Positions 27,640 to 37,221 of a stretch of DNA of 64,000 bases are shown here, piece by piece (the stretch's first letter is position 1; each line of letters begins with the position of its first letter). The translations under genes were made by a program, and so were the position numbers. The notes under the pieces are model-generated. The model ran no database searches. It worked only from the letters and a program-made list of their open reading frames with translations, and was not told the DNA's origin. Source of the stretch: an uncultured Fibrobacter sp. (GTDB taxonomy: Bacteria; Fibrobacterota; Fibrobacteria; Fibrobacterales; Fibrobacteraceae); contig CAMUYW010000006.1 of the NCBI GenBank assembly GCA_947165045.1, positions 1-64,000 on the forward strand. Reading direction: 5' to 3'.

Positions 27640-30600
27640 ATGAGTGATGGTAATAATCAGGTTACGTATGCGGAAATATTTGCTGATATTTTTTATGAGC
27701 AAGTCATTTCTGCGTATTATGTAAACTTGCTGGATTATACGTATATCGTTTACTATCGCAAAAAAGGTCTCGAAAAAAAATATGGTAATGGCGAAAATGC
27801 CATAAAAGCTATTCAAAAGTTTATTTCCGAAGATGTCCACCCTGACGATCGTGAAAAACTGAAATACGTTTCTGACCCGAACTATATCCGTGAGCGCATC
27901 AAAAGAGAAAGCAGCTTTTCGTTCGTGGTGCGCGAAGTCGTAACGGGTAAAGAACGGTATTGCAAAATTCAGGTGACTCGCGGTCGCGATGAAAATCACA
28001 TTGCCTTTTGCTTTTTGAACGTCGATGATGAAATCCGCAAACGCATGAGGGTCGAGGAAGGTAACCGCGTTATTCAAGCGCTTGCTTCTGAATATAAAGC
28101 GCTTTACCGCATCAATCTCGACACAGAAAAATTTTTCTCTTATGTGAAGCTTGAAGAAAAGAACGGATTTAAGAAAAGATTCCGCGATGACGCTTTGTAT
28201 TCGCAAGCTTTAGAAAAATATGTAAATGATTTTGTAAACGAGAAAGACCGTGAGCTGGTCTTGATTGGTGGTTCTGTTAAAAATATTCGCGAAAAGTTAT
28301 CGAAGCTGAGTCATTTTGAAATAGAGTACAAGAATAAAGAAGGCCGCTATTTCGAAATGAAATTTGTCCGAATTTCTGACGAAGACTCGTCGGTCGTTGT
28401 GCTTGGTATTGCCGACCGAGACGAAGAAATGCGCGCGAACGTGATGAACCGCGAGTTTTCCGAAATCGCGAATGCGTTGAGTGTTGAATACGAAATCATT
28501 TATTACGTGAACCTGAAAGACGAATCGTACGACGTATTCAATCAGGAAGACAGCTATATCAAGCTAAAGCTTTTGCTGTCCGGTCAGAATTTTTTCGATG
28601 AATGTGCAAGGGACATCAAAAAGATTATCTATCCGCAAGATGTTGAACGGTTGACTTCGGCCATGAATAAGGATTTTTTGCTCTCTCAGCTTGAGGGCGA
28701 CAAAACCTTTTCAATCGAATACAGGCTTATGGTCAATGGCGAGCCACAATACTACCGCCTCAAGGCGCTTTGGTCCAAGGCCGCTGACGATCATATTATT
28801 ATCGCTGTTGCCAATATCCACAAGGAAGTCCTTGCCCGTAAAGAGCGCGAACGCAACATGGAACGCAACTTCGACATTATCAATGTGCTTGCGACGGAAT
28901 ACACCTCGGTCTACTATGTCGATCTTGATACGGATACGTTTACGCCTTACACGGTGAGCGACTATGCTGAAGTCAATTACGGAAAGCTGTATCAACACGA
29001 TAATTGTTATTCTAAAGTGTTCAAGGCGTATGTCAACGGATTTGTCCATGAACTCGATAAGAAAAGAATTGGTGATTTTGCTTCTATTGAACATATCAAG
29101 AAATTGCTTGAAGGCCAAAAATCGTTTATAGCGCACTACAGAAAATACGATACTGGAGGAACCCGTTTTAGCGAGATAAAGTTCGTGAAAGTCGGTTCGC
29201 TAAATGAAACGCCGCGTGCTGTTGTAGTTTGTTTTGCCGACAAGGATGCCGAAATTCTAAACCGCTATGTTGATAGCAAGCTTTATGAAGATTATTTTGG
29301 CGTTTATTTTGTGAATCTCGAAGACGATACTGTCCGCAGTATCCGTGAATCGGCGGTTTACGAAAAAGGTAAAACTTATGGCGGTTTTATCAAGTACAGT
29401 AGCGCTATTCTTGAGTTCAGCAAGGAGGTCTTGCCGGAGTTCCGCGAAACTTGGGAAAACATGGCGAACGTTGATTTTATGCGTTCATACTTGGCAGATG
29501 TCGATAAGCGCGAGTACAGCTACCGTGCGCTCAAGGGTGAATGGCGTCGCGTGACGACGTTTGTCCTGGAACGTAGAAATGGCGTGCCGGTGACCTTTAT
29601 TATGGCGTTCATGTTTATTGACAATATAACCGCTCAAAAGATGGAACTGGATGCAAAGATTGCGGAACAGAAGCGGGAACTTGAGAAACAGCAGAAACTT
29701 CTGGAACAGGCTCTTGTGCAGGCTGAAAAGGCGAACAATGCAAAGACGATGTTCCTTTCGAACATGTCGCATGATATCCGTACTCCGATGAACGCCATTA
29801 TTGGCTTTACCAATTTGGCGTTGAATCATTTAGATGATGCTTCGTTAGTCAAGAATTATCTTAATAAAACAGTCGTTTCCAGTACGCACTTGCTCTCGCT
29901 TATCAATGATATTCTTGATATGAGCCGTATCGAGTCGGGAAAAATTCGCCTTGAAGAAGTAAATTGCAATTTATCCGAAATAATGCACGATTTGAATACG
30001 ATTATTTTAGGGCAGGCTCGCGCAAAGCAACAAAACTTCTACGTGGATAGCTTTGATATCGAAAACGAAAATGTTGTTTGCGATAAGTTGCGTTTGCACC
30101 AGATGCTGATTAACTTGCTTTCGAATGCGGTCAAGTTTACTCCCGTGGGCGGAAACATTCATGTTTTTGTGCGTCAGACCGGAAAAGAAGAAAGAACTGC
30201 GTCGTACGAGTTCCATGTCAAGGACAATGGCATTGGTATGAGTTCTGAATTCTTGAAAGTCCTTTACGAGCCGTTTGAACGCGAACGCACATCGACAATT
30301 TCTAGAACGCAAGGTACTGGACTTGGAATGTCCATCACGAAGAAAATTATCGATATGATGGGAGGCTCGATAGATGTTGTCAGTGCACCGGGGCAGGGAA
30401 CAGAATTTATCGTTCGTTTGAATTTGAAAATACAAGAATCGTCTGTTGATTTGATGGACCTGGATGCTTTGCAAAATGCCCGTGCTCTTGTTGTTGCTAA
30501 CGATTATAATGCGTGTTCTAGTGCCACAAATCTATTGCGCCGCCTCGGGATGCGTTCGGAATGGACCATGTATGGCCGCGAAGCGGTATTGCGTGCAAAA

Positions 30601-31275
30601 GAAGCTGTTGACCGTCACGAATGCTATTCTGTGATTATCCTAGACGACCTGTTGCTTGATATGAACAGCATTGAGGCTGTCCAGCAATTGCGTGTGATTC
30701 CTGGAATGGCTAATCCGGTTATCGTCATGGCGTCCTATGACTGTGCAAACATTGAAAAAAGTGCGCGCGAAGCGGGTGTGACTGCGTTTATGAACAAGCC
30801 GTTATTCCTCACAGAAATGCATGATGTTCTGGCTCGCGCCATTGGCATGCTGAAAGACGAAGTTGAGAGCGATGTCGAAGAATCTGTAAACTTTGCTGGG
30901 AAGAAAATTCTTCTTGTCGAGGATAATGAACTAAATCGAGAAATTGCACAAAGCGTTCTTGATGAATTAGGTCTTGTTGTGGATGCTGCCGAGAATGGAA
31001 GTGTTGCTCTGGAAATGCTCAAGACTGCAAAACCGGATGCCTATGACTTGATTTTGATGGATGTGCAGATGCCCGTGATGGATGGCCACGAAGCCGCTCG
31101 ACATATTCGAGCATTGAACAATGATTACTTCAAGAAAGTTCCGATTGTAGCCATGACCGCAAATGCTTTTGAAGAAGACCGCAAGTCTGCTATGGAAGCG
31201 GGTATGAACGAACACATCGCTAAACCTATCGATGTTGATAAACTCAAGAAAGTTTTAAAAAAGTTCTTGAACTAA
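27640..31275 (+). CDS. Cytoplasmic hybrid histidine kinase with five PAS-like repeats and two receiver domains
   Basis: 1211 residues. ATG 27640 follows GCGGGAGC. No signal peptide or membrane segment. The N-terminal 690 residues contain five copies of a PAS-like unit, each starting with a variant of YYVNL (about residues 26, 156, 287, 426 and 556). A short coiled coil (EQKRELEKQQKLLEQ) leads into HisKA with His711 in NMSHDIRTPMNAIIGF and a HATPase domain with NAVKFT and GTGLGMSI. The first receiver lacks the usual acidic pair at its start but keeps an Asp at the phosphorylation position (IILDD). The second receiver is canonical (VEDNELN, Asp1141 in LMDVQMPVMDG). The signal is unknown. It converges with, and overlaps by four bases, the HD-GYP gene on the other strand. 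A separate HPt protein (36857-37207) may complete its relay. Confidence 0.9.
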   Translation: MSDGNNQVTYAEIFADIFYEQVISAYYVNLLDYTYIVYYRKKGLEKKYGNGENAIKAIQKFISEDVHPDDREKLKYVSDPNYIRERIKRESSFSFVVREVVTGKERYCKIQVTRGRDENHIAFCFLNVDDEIRKRMRVEEGNRVIQALASEYKALYRINLDTEKFFSYVKLEEKNGFKKRFRDDALYSQALEKYVNDFVNEKDRELVLIGGSVKNIREKLSKLSHFEIEYKNKEGRYFEMKFVRISDEDSSVVVLGIADRDEEMRANVMNREFSEIANALSVEYEIIYYVNLKDESYDVFNQEDSYIKLKLLLSGQNFFDECARDIKKIIYPQDVERLTSAMNKDFLLSQLEGDKTFSIEYRLMVNGEPQYYRLKALWSKAADDHIIIAVANIHKEVLARKERERNMERNFDIINVLATEYTSVYYVDLDTDTFTPYTVSDYAEVNYGKLYQHDNCYSKVFKAYVNGFVHELDKKRIGDFASIEHIKKLLEGQKSFIAHYRKYDTGGTRFSEIKFVKVGSLNETPRAVVVCFADKDAEILNRYVDSKLYEDYFGVYFVNLEDDTVRSIRESAVYEKGKTYGGFIKYSSAILEFSKEVLPEFRETWENMANVDFMRSYLADVDKREYSYRALKGEWRRVTTFVLERRNGVPVTFIMAFMFIDNITAQKMELDAKIAEQKRELEKQQKLLEQALVQAEKANNAKTMFLSNMSHDIRTPMNAIIGFTNLALNHLDDASLVKNYLNKTVVSSTHLLSLINDILDMSRIESGKIRLEEVNCNLSEIMHDLNTIILGQARAKQQNFYVDSFDIENENVVCDKLRLHQMLINLLSNAVKFTPVGGNIHVFVRQTGKEERTASYEFHVKDNGIGMSSEFLKVLYEPFERERTSTISRTQGTGLGMSITKKIIDMMGGSIDVVSAPGQGTEFIVRLNLKIQESSVDLMDLDALQNARALVVANDYNACSSATNLLRRLGMRSEWTMYGREAVLRAKEAVDRHECYSVIILDDLLLDMNSIEAVQQLRVIPGMANPVIVMASYDCANIEKSAREAGVTAFMNKPLFLTEMHDVLARAIGMLKDEVESDVEESVNFAGKKILLVEDNELNREIAQSVLDELGLVVDAAENGSVALEMLKTAKPDAYDLILMDVQMPVMDGHEAARHIRALNNDYFKKVPIVAMTANAFEEDRKSAMEAGMNEHIAKPIDVDKLKKVLKKFLN

Positions 31276-32789
31276 AAAAACTCTACGCAGCCGTAAACAG
31301 AAATTAATTCTGGATTTTCTGGATCGTGTCTGTTCCAACTCTGTTGAACTTTAATCTTGCATGGACGCTTTTCCCCTTTTATTCTCATATCGCTGTTGAA
31401 AATAAAGGAATCGTTGTTGAGCTGTGGGTCGTGCAACAGTTTTGCGAATTCATCCCAATTCTCTCGCCCAAAGATATTCCAAAACTCGGGATTGTTTTCT
31501 GGTTCAACCATGGTCTTGGGAAAACTTAAAGCCTTTGTGTTTTTGGCATTGAGTTTCAATACCGATGGTTCATAGGTGTATTCGAAAGCAACCCCGTGCT
31601 GTAAAGATCGGAAGAATTCGCTTTTTTTATGTTCAGTCATATACTGTTCGTAAATGATATTGTCAGTCTCGTCTTCGGTGCTTTCGAAAATGGAACGTGC
31701 TATCTTGGCAAAGTCAGCATCGCTCAGTTTGCTCGTGCGCTGATCGTTCAGTTCTTTGGGCAAAATGTCGGCAACGTCATTGAGGCATTCTAGGAGCAAA
31801 GGATTGAATACGCCGCATTCGTTGTTACGGATCATTTCGAGCGCTTTCTCGTGGGTGAAAGCCTTCTTATAACAGCGTTCGCTTGTGAGTGCATCGTAAA
31901 CGTCGGCGACAGAGACTACTTGAGCGCTAATGGGAATGGCGTTTTCGATGAGGCCGTCGGGGTAACCGTGGCCGTCCCAGCGCTCGTGATGCCAACGGCA
32001 AATCTCGTAAGCATATTTCATTAGCGGTTCGTTCTTGAAGAATTGGATGGCTTCAAGCATGTTGGCGCCATTCATGGAATGTTGCTTCATGATGTCGAAC
32101 TCTTCTTTCGTGAGCTTGCCGGGCTTGTTTAAAATTTCATCGGGAATTGTAATTTTACCGATGTCATGCATTGAAGATGCGGTGGCGATAGTGCCGATTT
32201 CGTCTTCGGTAAAGTTGTATTCCTGGGTGCGCTTGAGTAAGGCTCGTAACAGAATATCGGTAATTTTTTTAATGTGCAGAACATGCTGGCCGCTTTCGCC
32301 ATTGCGGAATTCTACGATGTGGCTTAAAATGGAAATCAGCATGTCGCTGTTGCGCGTTCTTTCGTAAATCTTGTCCGTTACAAGTTCCGAAAGCTGCATT
32401 TGCTTCACGTAAAGCCCGATTGTATTGCGAACTCGATTCTGGACGACCATCTGGTCAAACGGGCGGTAGATAAAATCGGTGACACCGAGAGAAAATGCTT
32501 TTTCTACATGTGGGCTTGATGTTTCTGCAGAAATCATCACGACCGGAGTTCCCTTGATCCATTCCCTTTCGTTCATGACTTCGAGAACTTGGAGCCCATC
32601 GCATCCAGGCATAACCATGTCTAACAAGACGAGCGTGATTTCCTTTGCCATCTTTTCGAGAATCTCGATGGCTTCGTCGCCGTCTTTTGCTTCGATGATA
32701 TCATATTCGTCCGCGAGCAGGTCGGAAAGCACGACTCTGTTCATCGCGTCATCATCGACGATTAATATTTTTGCCCTCTCGTTATTCAT
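31272..32789 (-). CDS. Response regulator REC/HD-GYP c-di-GMP phosphodiesterase
   Basis: 505 residues, start ATG 32789 on the minus strand. The receiver has VDDD and phospho-acceptor Asp57 in LLDMVMPGCDG. The HD-GYP domain (about 150-345) has every signature: MHDIGK near residue 209, HHERWDGHGYPDGL near 270, and SVADVYDALTSERCYK. It should hydrolyse cyclic di-GMP when phosphorylated. The C-terminal 130 residues (FEYTYEPSVLKLNAK ... LISVYGCVEFF) resemble a PAS_3 sensor module and are also present in the paralogue at 37222-38748. Ends in a four-base overlap with the convergent hybrid kinase. Confidence 0.92.
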   Translation of the reverse strand: MNNERAKILIVDDDAMNRVVLSDLLADEYDIIEAKDGDEAIEILEKMAKEITLVLLDMVMPGCDGLQVLEVMNEREWIKGTPVVMISAETSSPHVEKAFSLGVTDFIYRPFDQMVVQNRVRNTIGLYVKQMQLSELVTDKIYERTRNSDMLISILSHIVEFRNGESGQHVLHIKKITDILLRALLKRTQEYNFTEDEIGTIATASSMHDIGKITIPDEILNKPGKLTKEEFDIMKQHSMNGANMLEAIQFFKNEPLMKYAYEICRWHHERWDGHGYPDGLIENAIPISAQVVSVADVYDALTSERCYKKAFTHEKALEMIRNNECGVFNPLLLECLNDVADILPKELNDQRTSKLSDADFAKIARSIFESTEDETDNIIYEQYMTEHKKSEFFRSLQHGVAFEYTYEPSVLKLNAKNTKALSFPKTMVEPENNPEFWNIFGRENWDEFAKLLHDPQLNNDSFIFNSDMRIKGEKRPCKIKVQQSWNRHDPENPELISVYGCVEFF

Positions 32790-32956
32790 TGGCTTATATC
32801 GAGTTATGCGCTTGGGAAATCAATGCGCTAAGTAATATTAATTTAAGAAAAAACGGCTGAAAGTGGTAACTGTAATACCATGAATTTGATTTTATGGCCT
32901 TTTTTGTTGCTTTTTCACACGTTTTTATAGCGGTTTAGAGATGATTGACTATGCTT

Positions 32957-32983
32957 GTCATTCCCTCGAAAGAGGGAATCTCC
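32957..32983. repeat. GTCATTCCC hairpin repeat ahead of acyltransferase
   Basis: GTCATTCCCTC-GAAA-GAGGGAATCTCC. The same form as GTCATTCCCGAC...GGGAATCC at 12229-12254. Its presence in the open frame upstream of 33010 argues that translation starts after it. Confidence 0.65.
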
Positions 32984-33009
32984 TTGTTTTTCTATTTTTT
33001 ATCCCTGAA

Positions 33010-34161
33010 ATGCCGAAACCAGCAAATTATTTCCCCGCCATTGACGGCTTGCGCCTCCTTGCGAGCCTCAACATTGTCATGCTCCATTTGGGCAGTTCCA
33101 ACGCCCTCATGTACATGTCCGATTGCAAATGGGTGATGCCCATTATTTCTGCACCGGCATTTGCGGCGGGCATTTTTTATGTGTTGGCGGGGTTCCTCTT
33201 TGCGAGTAAGTATAGCGACCCGGACCGCAGTATCCCTGTGATTCCGTTCATGTTTAGCCGTATTGCAAAACTTTATCGCTTGCACTTTTTCATGACACTC
33301 CTCATGTTTGTGCTGGTTGTGTTCAAAATGAGCGGTTACACGCATTTGCCTGCGTTTTCTGAATTTGGCGATTGTGCATCGGCGGGGCTTGCGAAAATGT
33401 TCCATCCGTGGCGTAGTTTGCTTATGCACCTTACGCTCACGTGGTCGATTGTTCCTGATCTCGGCATGAAGTTGAATGAACCTTCATGGTCCTTGACGAG
33501 TTTTTTCCTTTGCTACGCCATTACGCCGTGGTTCAGTCGTTGGCTGATTAAACAGAATCGCCGTACGCTTTGGGTTCTGTTTGGCGCTGTGTTCATCCCG
33601 GGAATTCTATGGGCTGTTGTGTATGGCAATTCGGGCAATCTCTGGTTCGACGGCTACGATGCAAAATACCGATTCTTCCATATGTTTGCGCCGGTGCGTG
33701 TTTTTGAATATTTGTTTGGCATGGTGCTTTATCGCCTTTATAACGAGGGCGTGTTCGATTTTCTCAATAAAAATTTTGTGAGTGGCATTGCACAGGCTCT
33801 ATTGCTTTTGGCACTTTATGGAAGTCTTTTCTTGATGCGCCCAGATGCAAACCCTGGATATAATTACTTTATCCATCATAGTCTCCCGATCTTCATTTAT
33901 GGAATGTTCGTGGTGAGTTTGCTTTCGGGCAAGGGCTTCTTGGCAAGGTTCTTCTGTATCCCGCTTGTGCGCTGCATCGGTCGTGCATCGTTCTATCCGT
34001 ACTTGATTCATTTGCCCATCATCACGTTTGCATGGGGCATCTGCAACTTGAACCGTCCGAAGAACACTATCCTTTTGCTAATCTTCGTTTACACGGTCAG
34101 CACGCTGTACATGGAACTCAAAATCTGGCGTCGCAAAAAAGCAAAGGCTGCTCAACGCTAA
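33010..34161 (+). CDS. Acyltransferase-3 (OafA/YrhL-type) integral membrane protein
   Basis: 383 residues from ATG 33010 (MPKPANYFPAIDGLR). The frame is open from 32941, but that stretch is a GTCATTCCC hairpin repeat, so the shorter start is preferred although no good ribosome site is visible. About ten hydrophobic segments. Family features: YFPAIDGLRLLASLNIVMLHL at the N-terminus, with the conserved DGLR and the His of MLH, plus NEPSWSLTSFFLCY in the middle. Such proteins move acetyl or other acyl groups across the inner membrane onto surface glycans or lipids; the acceptor is unknown. It stands alone between signalling genes and no functional link to them is evident. Confidence 0.88.
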   Translation: MPKPANYFPAIDGLRLLASLNIVMLHLGSSNALMYMSDCKWVMPIISAPAFAAGIFYVLAGFLFASKYSDPDRSIPVIPFMFSRIAKLYRLHFFMTLLMFVLVVFKMSGYTHLPAFSEFGDCASAGLAKMFHPWRSLLMHLTLTWSIVPDLGMKLNEPSWSLTSFFLCYAITPWFSRWLIKQNRRTLWVLFGAVFIPGILWAVVYGNSGNLWFDGYDAKYRFFHMFAPVRVFEYLFGMVLYRLYNEGVFDFLNKNFVSGIAQALLLLALYGSLFLMRPDANPGYNYFIHHSLPIFIYGMFVVSLLSGKGFLARFFCIPLVRCIGRASFYPYLIHLPIITFAWGICNLNRPKNTILLLIFVYTVSTLYMELKIWRRKKAKAAQR

Positions 34162-34166
34162 ATTGT

Positions 34167-34217
34167 GTCTTTCTGAGTCCCGGAACAAGTCCGGGATAAA
34201 CATAGTCGAAGAATCTA
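34167..34217. repeat. Intergenic hairpin repeat
   Basis: GTCTTTCTGAG, then TCCCGG-AACAAG-TCCGGGA and a TAGTCGAAGAATC tail. A member of the small dispersed hairpin class seen at several gene ends here. Confidence 0.5.
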
Positions 34218-34331
34218 GTCACTTTTAAGAAACTCTCCTCCGCTTCGTCCAAAATAAGTGTATTTTATACATTGTGGGACAGCCGTAAAAGGTTGTTTGG
34301 GAGGAATGTTCTTGCTGGAGGAGCAACAATA

Positions 34332-36716
34332 ATGGACTATAGTGAATCGTCAGGCTTGACACATGCGATCCTGTCTAGTGCAGGTGTCGGTCTGTGGACT
34401 ATAGAACTTGACGAGGGCAAGCCTCCTAGAATGTATGCAGATAATGCAACTCTCCAGATACTTGGCCTCCCCGAAGAAACGCTTCCCGAAGATCTTTACA
34501 ACTTGTGGTGCAACAACGTTGATCTCACGTATTACGAAGCGTTCGCCGAATCCATCGACCAAATGACTCGCGGTGAAATGTCAGAAGTGGAATACGCTTG
34601 GAATCATCAGTCACGTGGAGTCATCTTTATCAGGAATAATGGCTGCCGCAATTACGATTACAAGCAAGGGATGCGTCTTGAAGGTTGCTGTCATGATGTG
34701 ACGGAACAGATTGAATTTAAAATGCATTTGCGGGAATTGGACCAGTATTCCGATATTGCGAACACGTTGGGTGATGGTTTCGATAACATTTATTACGTAA
34801 ACATAGATGATAACTCCTTTATTGAATTTAACGCTCAAGGGGTAGTGAAAACAATTGACGCCAAAGCAAACGAGGATTTTTTTGTAGGGCTTGAACAGGC
34901 TCTAGAAAAAGTGGTCTACAAAGAAGATTGGGAGGCGGTCAAGGATTTTGTCGATAAGGGAAAGCTTCTGGGGGGGCTAGAAAACGATCGAGCCGTGTCC
35001 GTTTCATTCCGCTTTTTCATAGATGGGCGATTAGTGTTTTACCGCTTGAAGGCTGCGAAAACTCCAGATTCTGACAACCACATTGTGGTGACTCTTGAAA
35101 ACGTTGATGAAGAAGAAACCGCTAAAGCTGAACGTAAAGCCATCTCGATTCGTGATATGGCCGTGATTTCCGGTTTGTCGGATGACTTCGGTTGTGTGGT
35201 TTATGTGGATTGCGATACGCTTTCTGAAATCCATTATCGTTTTGATTCCTGGTTCGAAAAATATCTTCCCGGTTGGTCCAAGATTGATAACTTTGGGGCC
35301 CGTCTGCAAATGCTTGTCGATTCGATTGTTCATCCTGCGGATCGTGAAGCATTTTGCGTTGCGACTCAGCCTGCAAAAGTTCTTGAAACGATTGAGCGTG
35401 AGCATGTGTATTATGTGAACTTCCGATTGCAGGTCGATAACGAAGATATTTATTACCAAATTAAATTCGTCAAGGACGAGACTTCCAAGAACCATGTGAT
35501 TGCCGGTTTCCATAACGTCGATGCCGAAACAAAACGTGAAATGGCAAACCTCGAAAAGGCGGAACTTGCCAACAAGGCTAAAAGTGCATTCCTTTTCAAC
35601 ATGTCGCATGATATCCGCACGCCGCTCAATGCAATGATTGGCTTTACCGACATGGCTGTGAAAAATATTGACGATAAGGCGAAGGCTCTTGATTGCCTGA
35701 ACAAGTCAAAGCTTTCGAGTGAACATCTTTTATCTCTGGTTAATGATGTTCTAGATATGTCGCGTATTGAAAGTGGCAAGGTGGAACTTGATCTGAATCC
35801 TGTTGATTTGGATGAAAATGGCGAGGACTTTGTCCCAATGTTAAAGTCTCTTGCCGAAAAGAAAAACGTTCGATTTGAATTTGTATGTCAAGAACTGCAA
35901 AATCGCTATGTCTATGTAGACTTCTTGCGATTGAATCAGGTGCTGATCAATGTTGTATCTAATGCGGTAAAGTACACGCCGTCGGGAGGCTCAGTTGAGG
36001 TTTACGTGAGCCAGATTCCTTCGGATCGTGAAGGCTATGGAATGTACCAGTTCATCGTTAAGGATACGGGGATTGGCATGAGCCCGGAATACTTACGCCA
36101 TCTCTATGACGAATTCTCCCGTGAGCGAACTTCGACGGTCAGTAAACAGCAGGGGACGGGTCTTGGACTTGCAATTACAAAGCGCATTGTTGATATGATG
36201 GAAGGCTCCATCGATGTCGAAAGTACTGTTGGAGAAGGCTCCAAGTTTACCATTTGCATTCCCATGCGCATTCAGGAAAATCCTGAATCGGTCGAACAGG
36301 TCCGCTTTGCTCACTCCGAGCGCGAATCGGTTTCTTTCGAGGGCTTCAAGATTCTTGTGGTCGAAGATAATGAACTGAATCTTGAAATATCAAAGGATAT
36401 ACTTGAAAGCGCCGGTGTCGTTGTTGAGTCGGCTGCTGATGGCTCCCTTGCCTTAGAATGCTTGAAGCGAAAAGGTCCTGATTATTACGATTGCATTTTG
36501 ATGGATATCCAGATGCCGGTGATGGACGGATTCGAGGCGACTCGTGAAATCCGTAAAATGTTCCCGGGAAAGCGTATTCCGATTATCGCGCTTTCTGCAA
36601 ACGCGTTCGATGAAGACCGCCGCAAGTCTTTTGAGGCGGGCATGGATGGTCACTTGGCAAAGCCGGTCGTTATTGCTCAGCTCGAAGATGCGCTGAAGAA
36701 GTTTCTTAAAAAATGA
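34332..36716 (+). CDS. Cytoplasmic hybrid histidine kinase with PAS domains and one receiver
   Basis: 794 residues. ATG 34332 follows GGAGGAGC; the open frame upstream has no ribosome site. No membrane segment. N-terminal PAS domain (AGVGLWTIELDEGKPPRMY ... GCCHDVTEQIEF), then two PAS-like units starting with IYYVNIDD and VVYVDCDT, the same unit type as in the kinase at 27640. HisKA has His426 in NMSHDIRTPLNAMIGF; HATPase follows with NAVKYT, DTGIGMS and GTGLGLAI. The C-terminal receiver (about 677-794) has VEDNELN and Asp725 in LMDIQMPVMDGFEATR. The stimulus is unknown. Downstream are an HPt protein and a REC/HD-GYP protein on the other strand, which are plausible relay partners. Confidence 0.92.
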   Translation: MDYSESSGLTHAILSSAGVGLWTIELDEGKPPRMYADNATLQILGLPEETLPEDLYNLWCNNVDLTYYEAFAESIDQMTRGEMSEVEYAWNHQSRGVIFIRNNGCRNYDYKQGMRLEGCCHDVTEQIEFKMHLRELDQYSDIANTLGDGFDNIYYVNIDDNSFIEFNAQGVVKTIDAKANEDFFVGLEQALEKVVYKEDWEAVKDFVDKGKLLGGLENDRAVSVSFRFFIDGRLVFYRLKAAKTPDSDNHIVVTLENVDEEETAKAERKAISIRDMAVISGLSDDFGCVVYVDCDTLSEIHYRFDSWFEKYLPGWSKIDNFGARLQMLVDSIVHPADREAFCVATQPAKVLETIEREHVYYVNFRLQVDNEDIYYQIKFVKDETSKNHVIAGFHNVDAETKREMANLEKAELANKAKSAFLFNMSHDIRTPLNAMIGFTDMAVKNIDDKAKALDCLNKSKLSSEHLLSLVNDVLDMSRIESGKVELDLNPVDLDENGEDFVPMLKSLAEKKNVRFEFVCQELQNRYVYVDFLRLNQVLINVVSNAVKYTPSGGSVEVYVSQIPSDREGYGMYQFIVKDTGIGMSPEYLRHLYDEFSRERTSTVSKQQGTGLGLAITKRIVDMMEGSIDVESTVGEGSKFTICIPMRIQENPESVEQVRFAHSERESVSFEGFKILVVEDNELNLEISKDILESAGVVVESAADGSLALECLKRKGPDYYDCILMDIQMPVMDGFEATREIRKMFPGKRIPIIALSANAFDEDRRKSFEAGMDGHLAKPVVIAQLEDALKKFLKK

Positions 36717-36732
36717 GAACGTAGAACGTTGA

Positions 36733-36800
36733 AGTCATTCTCCGAAGGAGAATCCATACACTGTGATTGAAAAACGTATGGATCCTCTCCGAGGATGACT
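36733..36800. repeat. Paired inverted hairpin repeats
   Basis: Left arm AGTCATTCTCC-GAA-GGAGAATCCATAC (36733-36759) and right arm GTATGGATCCTC-TCC-GAGGATGACT (36776-36800). Each arm is itself a small hairpin and the two arms are mutual inverted repeats, so the whole can fold into one long stem or a cloverleaf. It lies between convergent kinase and HPt genes. Confidence 0.75.
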
Positions 36801-36811
36801 CTGCCAACTGA

Positions 36812-36853
36812 GTTCTAGTAACTATTAACTAGTATCTAGTAACTAATCTCCAG
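36812..36853. repeat. Degenerate CTAGTAACTA direct repeats
   Basis: CTAGTAACTATTAACTAG, then TATCTAGTAACTAATCTCC and AGTGACTACTGG: about four imperfect copies of a TAGTAACTA word directly after the HPt stop. Similar short-word runs (ACCTA) precede dapL. Confidence 0.5.
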
Positions 36854-36856
36854 TGA

Positions 36857-37207
36857 CTACTGGAGCGCTTTAATCCCTTCCACGGCTGCATTGTAATCCG
36901 TTTCCACCTTTTCCAAAAGTGCTTGTGAATTTGCTGTGAATGCGCATGGCCGTAAGTCTTCGGTGAGTTCGCTACTAGATGCCGAAAGCTTGTTCAGTCC
37001 GAGGTTTGCTGCAACGCCCTTGAGAGTGTGTGCTGCGCGGAACGCTGTCTGTGCATCGTTTTTTGCAAATGCGTCCTTGAGTTCGTTAAAGCTCGGATCG
37101 CTGAGAAATAGTCCCAAATATTTCACAATGCGAGATTCCAAGCGGAGTCTTTCAAGTACTTCATCCAAAGATTCACCAAGAGAGCTGTAAAATTCAGAAA
37201 GTGTCAT
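36857..37207 (-). CDS. Free histidine phosphotransfer (HPt) protein
   Basis: 116 residues. ATG 37207 is nine bases after AAGGAT; an upstream ATG at 37216 has no spacing for a ribosome site. All-alpha HPt domain with the phosphorylatable His60 in AAHTLKGVAANLG. Its start lies 14 bp after the stop of the REC/HD-GYP gene, so the two form an operon. Inference: it carries phosphate from hybrid-kinase receivers to the REC domain of an HD-GYP partner, linking the sensors to c-di-GMP turnover. Confidence 0.9.
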   Translation of the reverse strand: MTLSEFYSSLGESLDEVLERLRLESRIVKYLGLFLSDPSFNELKDAFAKNDAQTAFRAAHTLKGVAANLGLNKLSASSSELTEDLRPCAFTANSQALLEKVETDYNAAVEGIKALQ

Positions 37208-37221
37208 AACCAACATCCTTT

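Noticed and set aside
32941-33009. N-terminal extension of the acyltransferase
   Set aside because: This stretch is a GTCATTCCC hairpin repeat, and the conserved family N-terminus begins right after ATG 33010.
36812-36853. CRISPR-like array of CTAGTAACTA words
   Set aside because: Units are too short and irregular, there are no spacers of constant length, and no cas genes are present.
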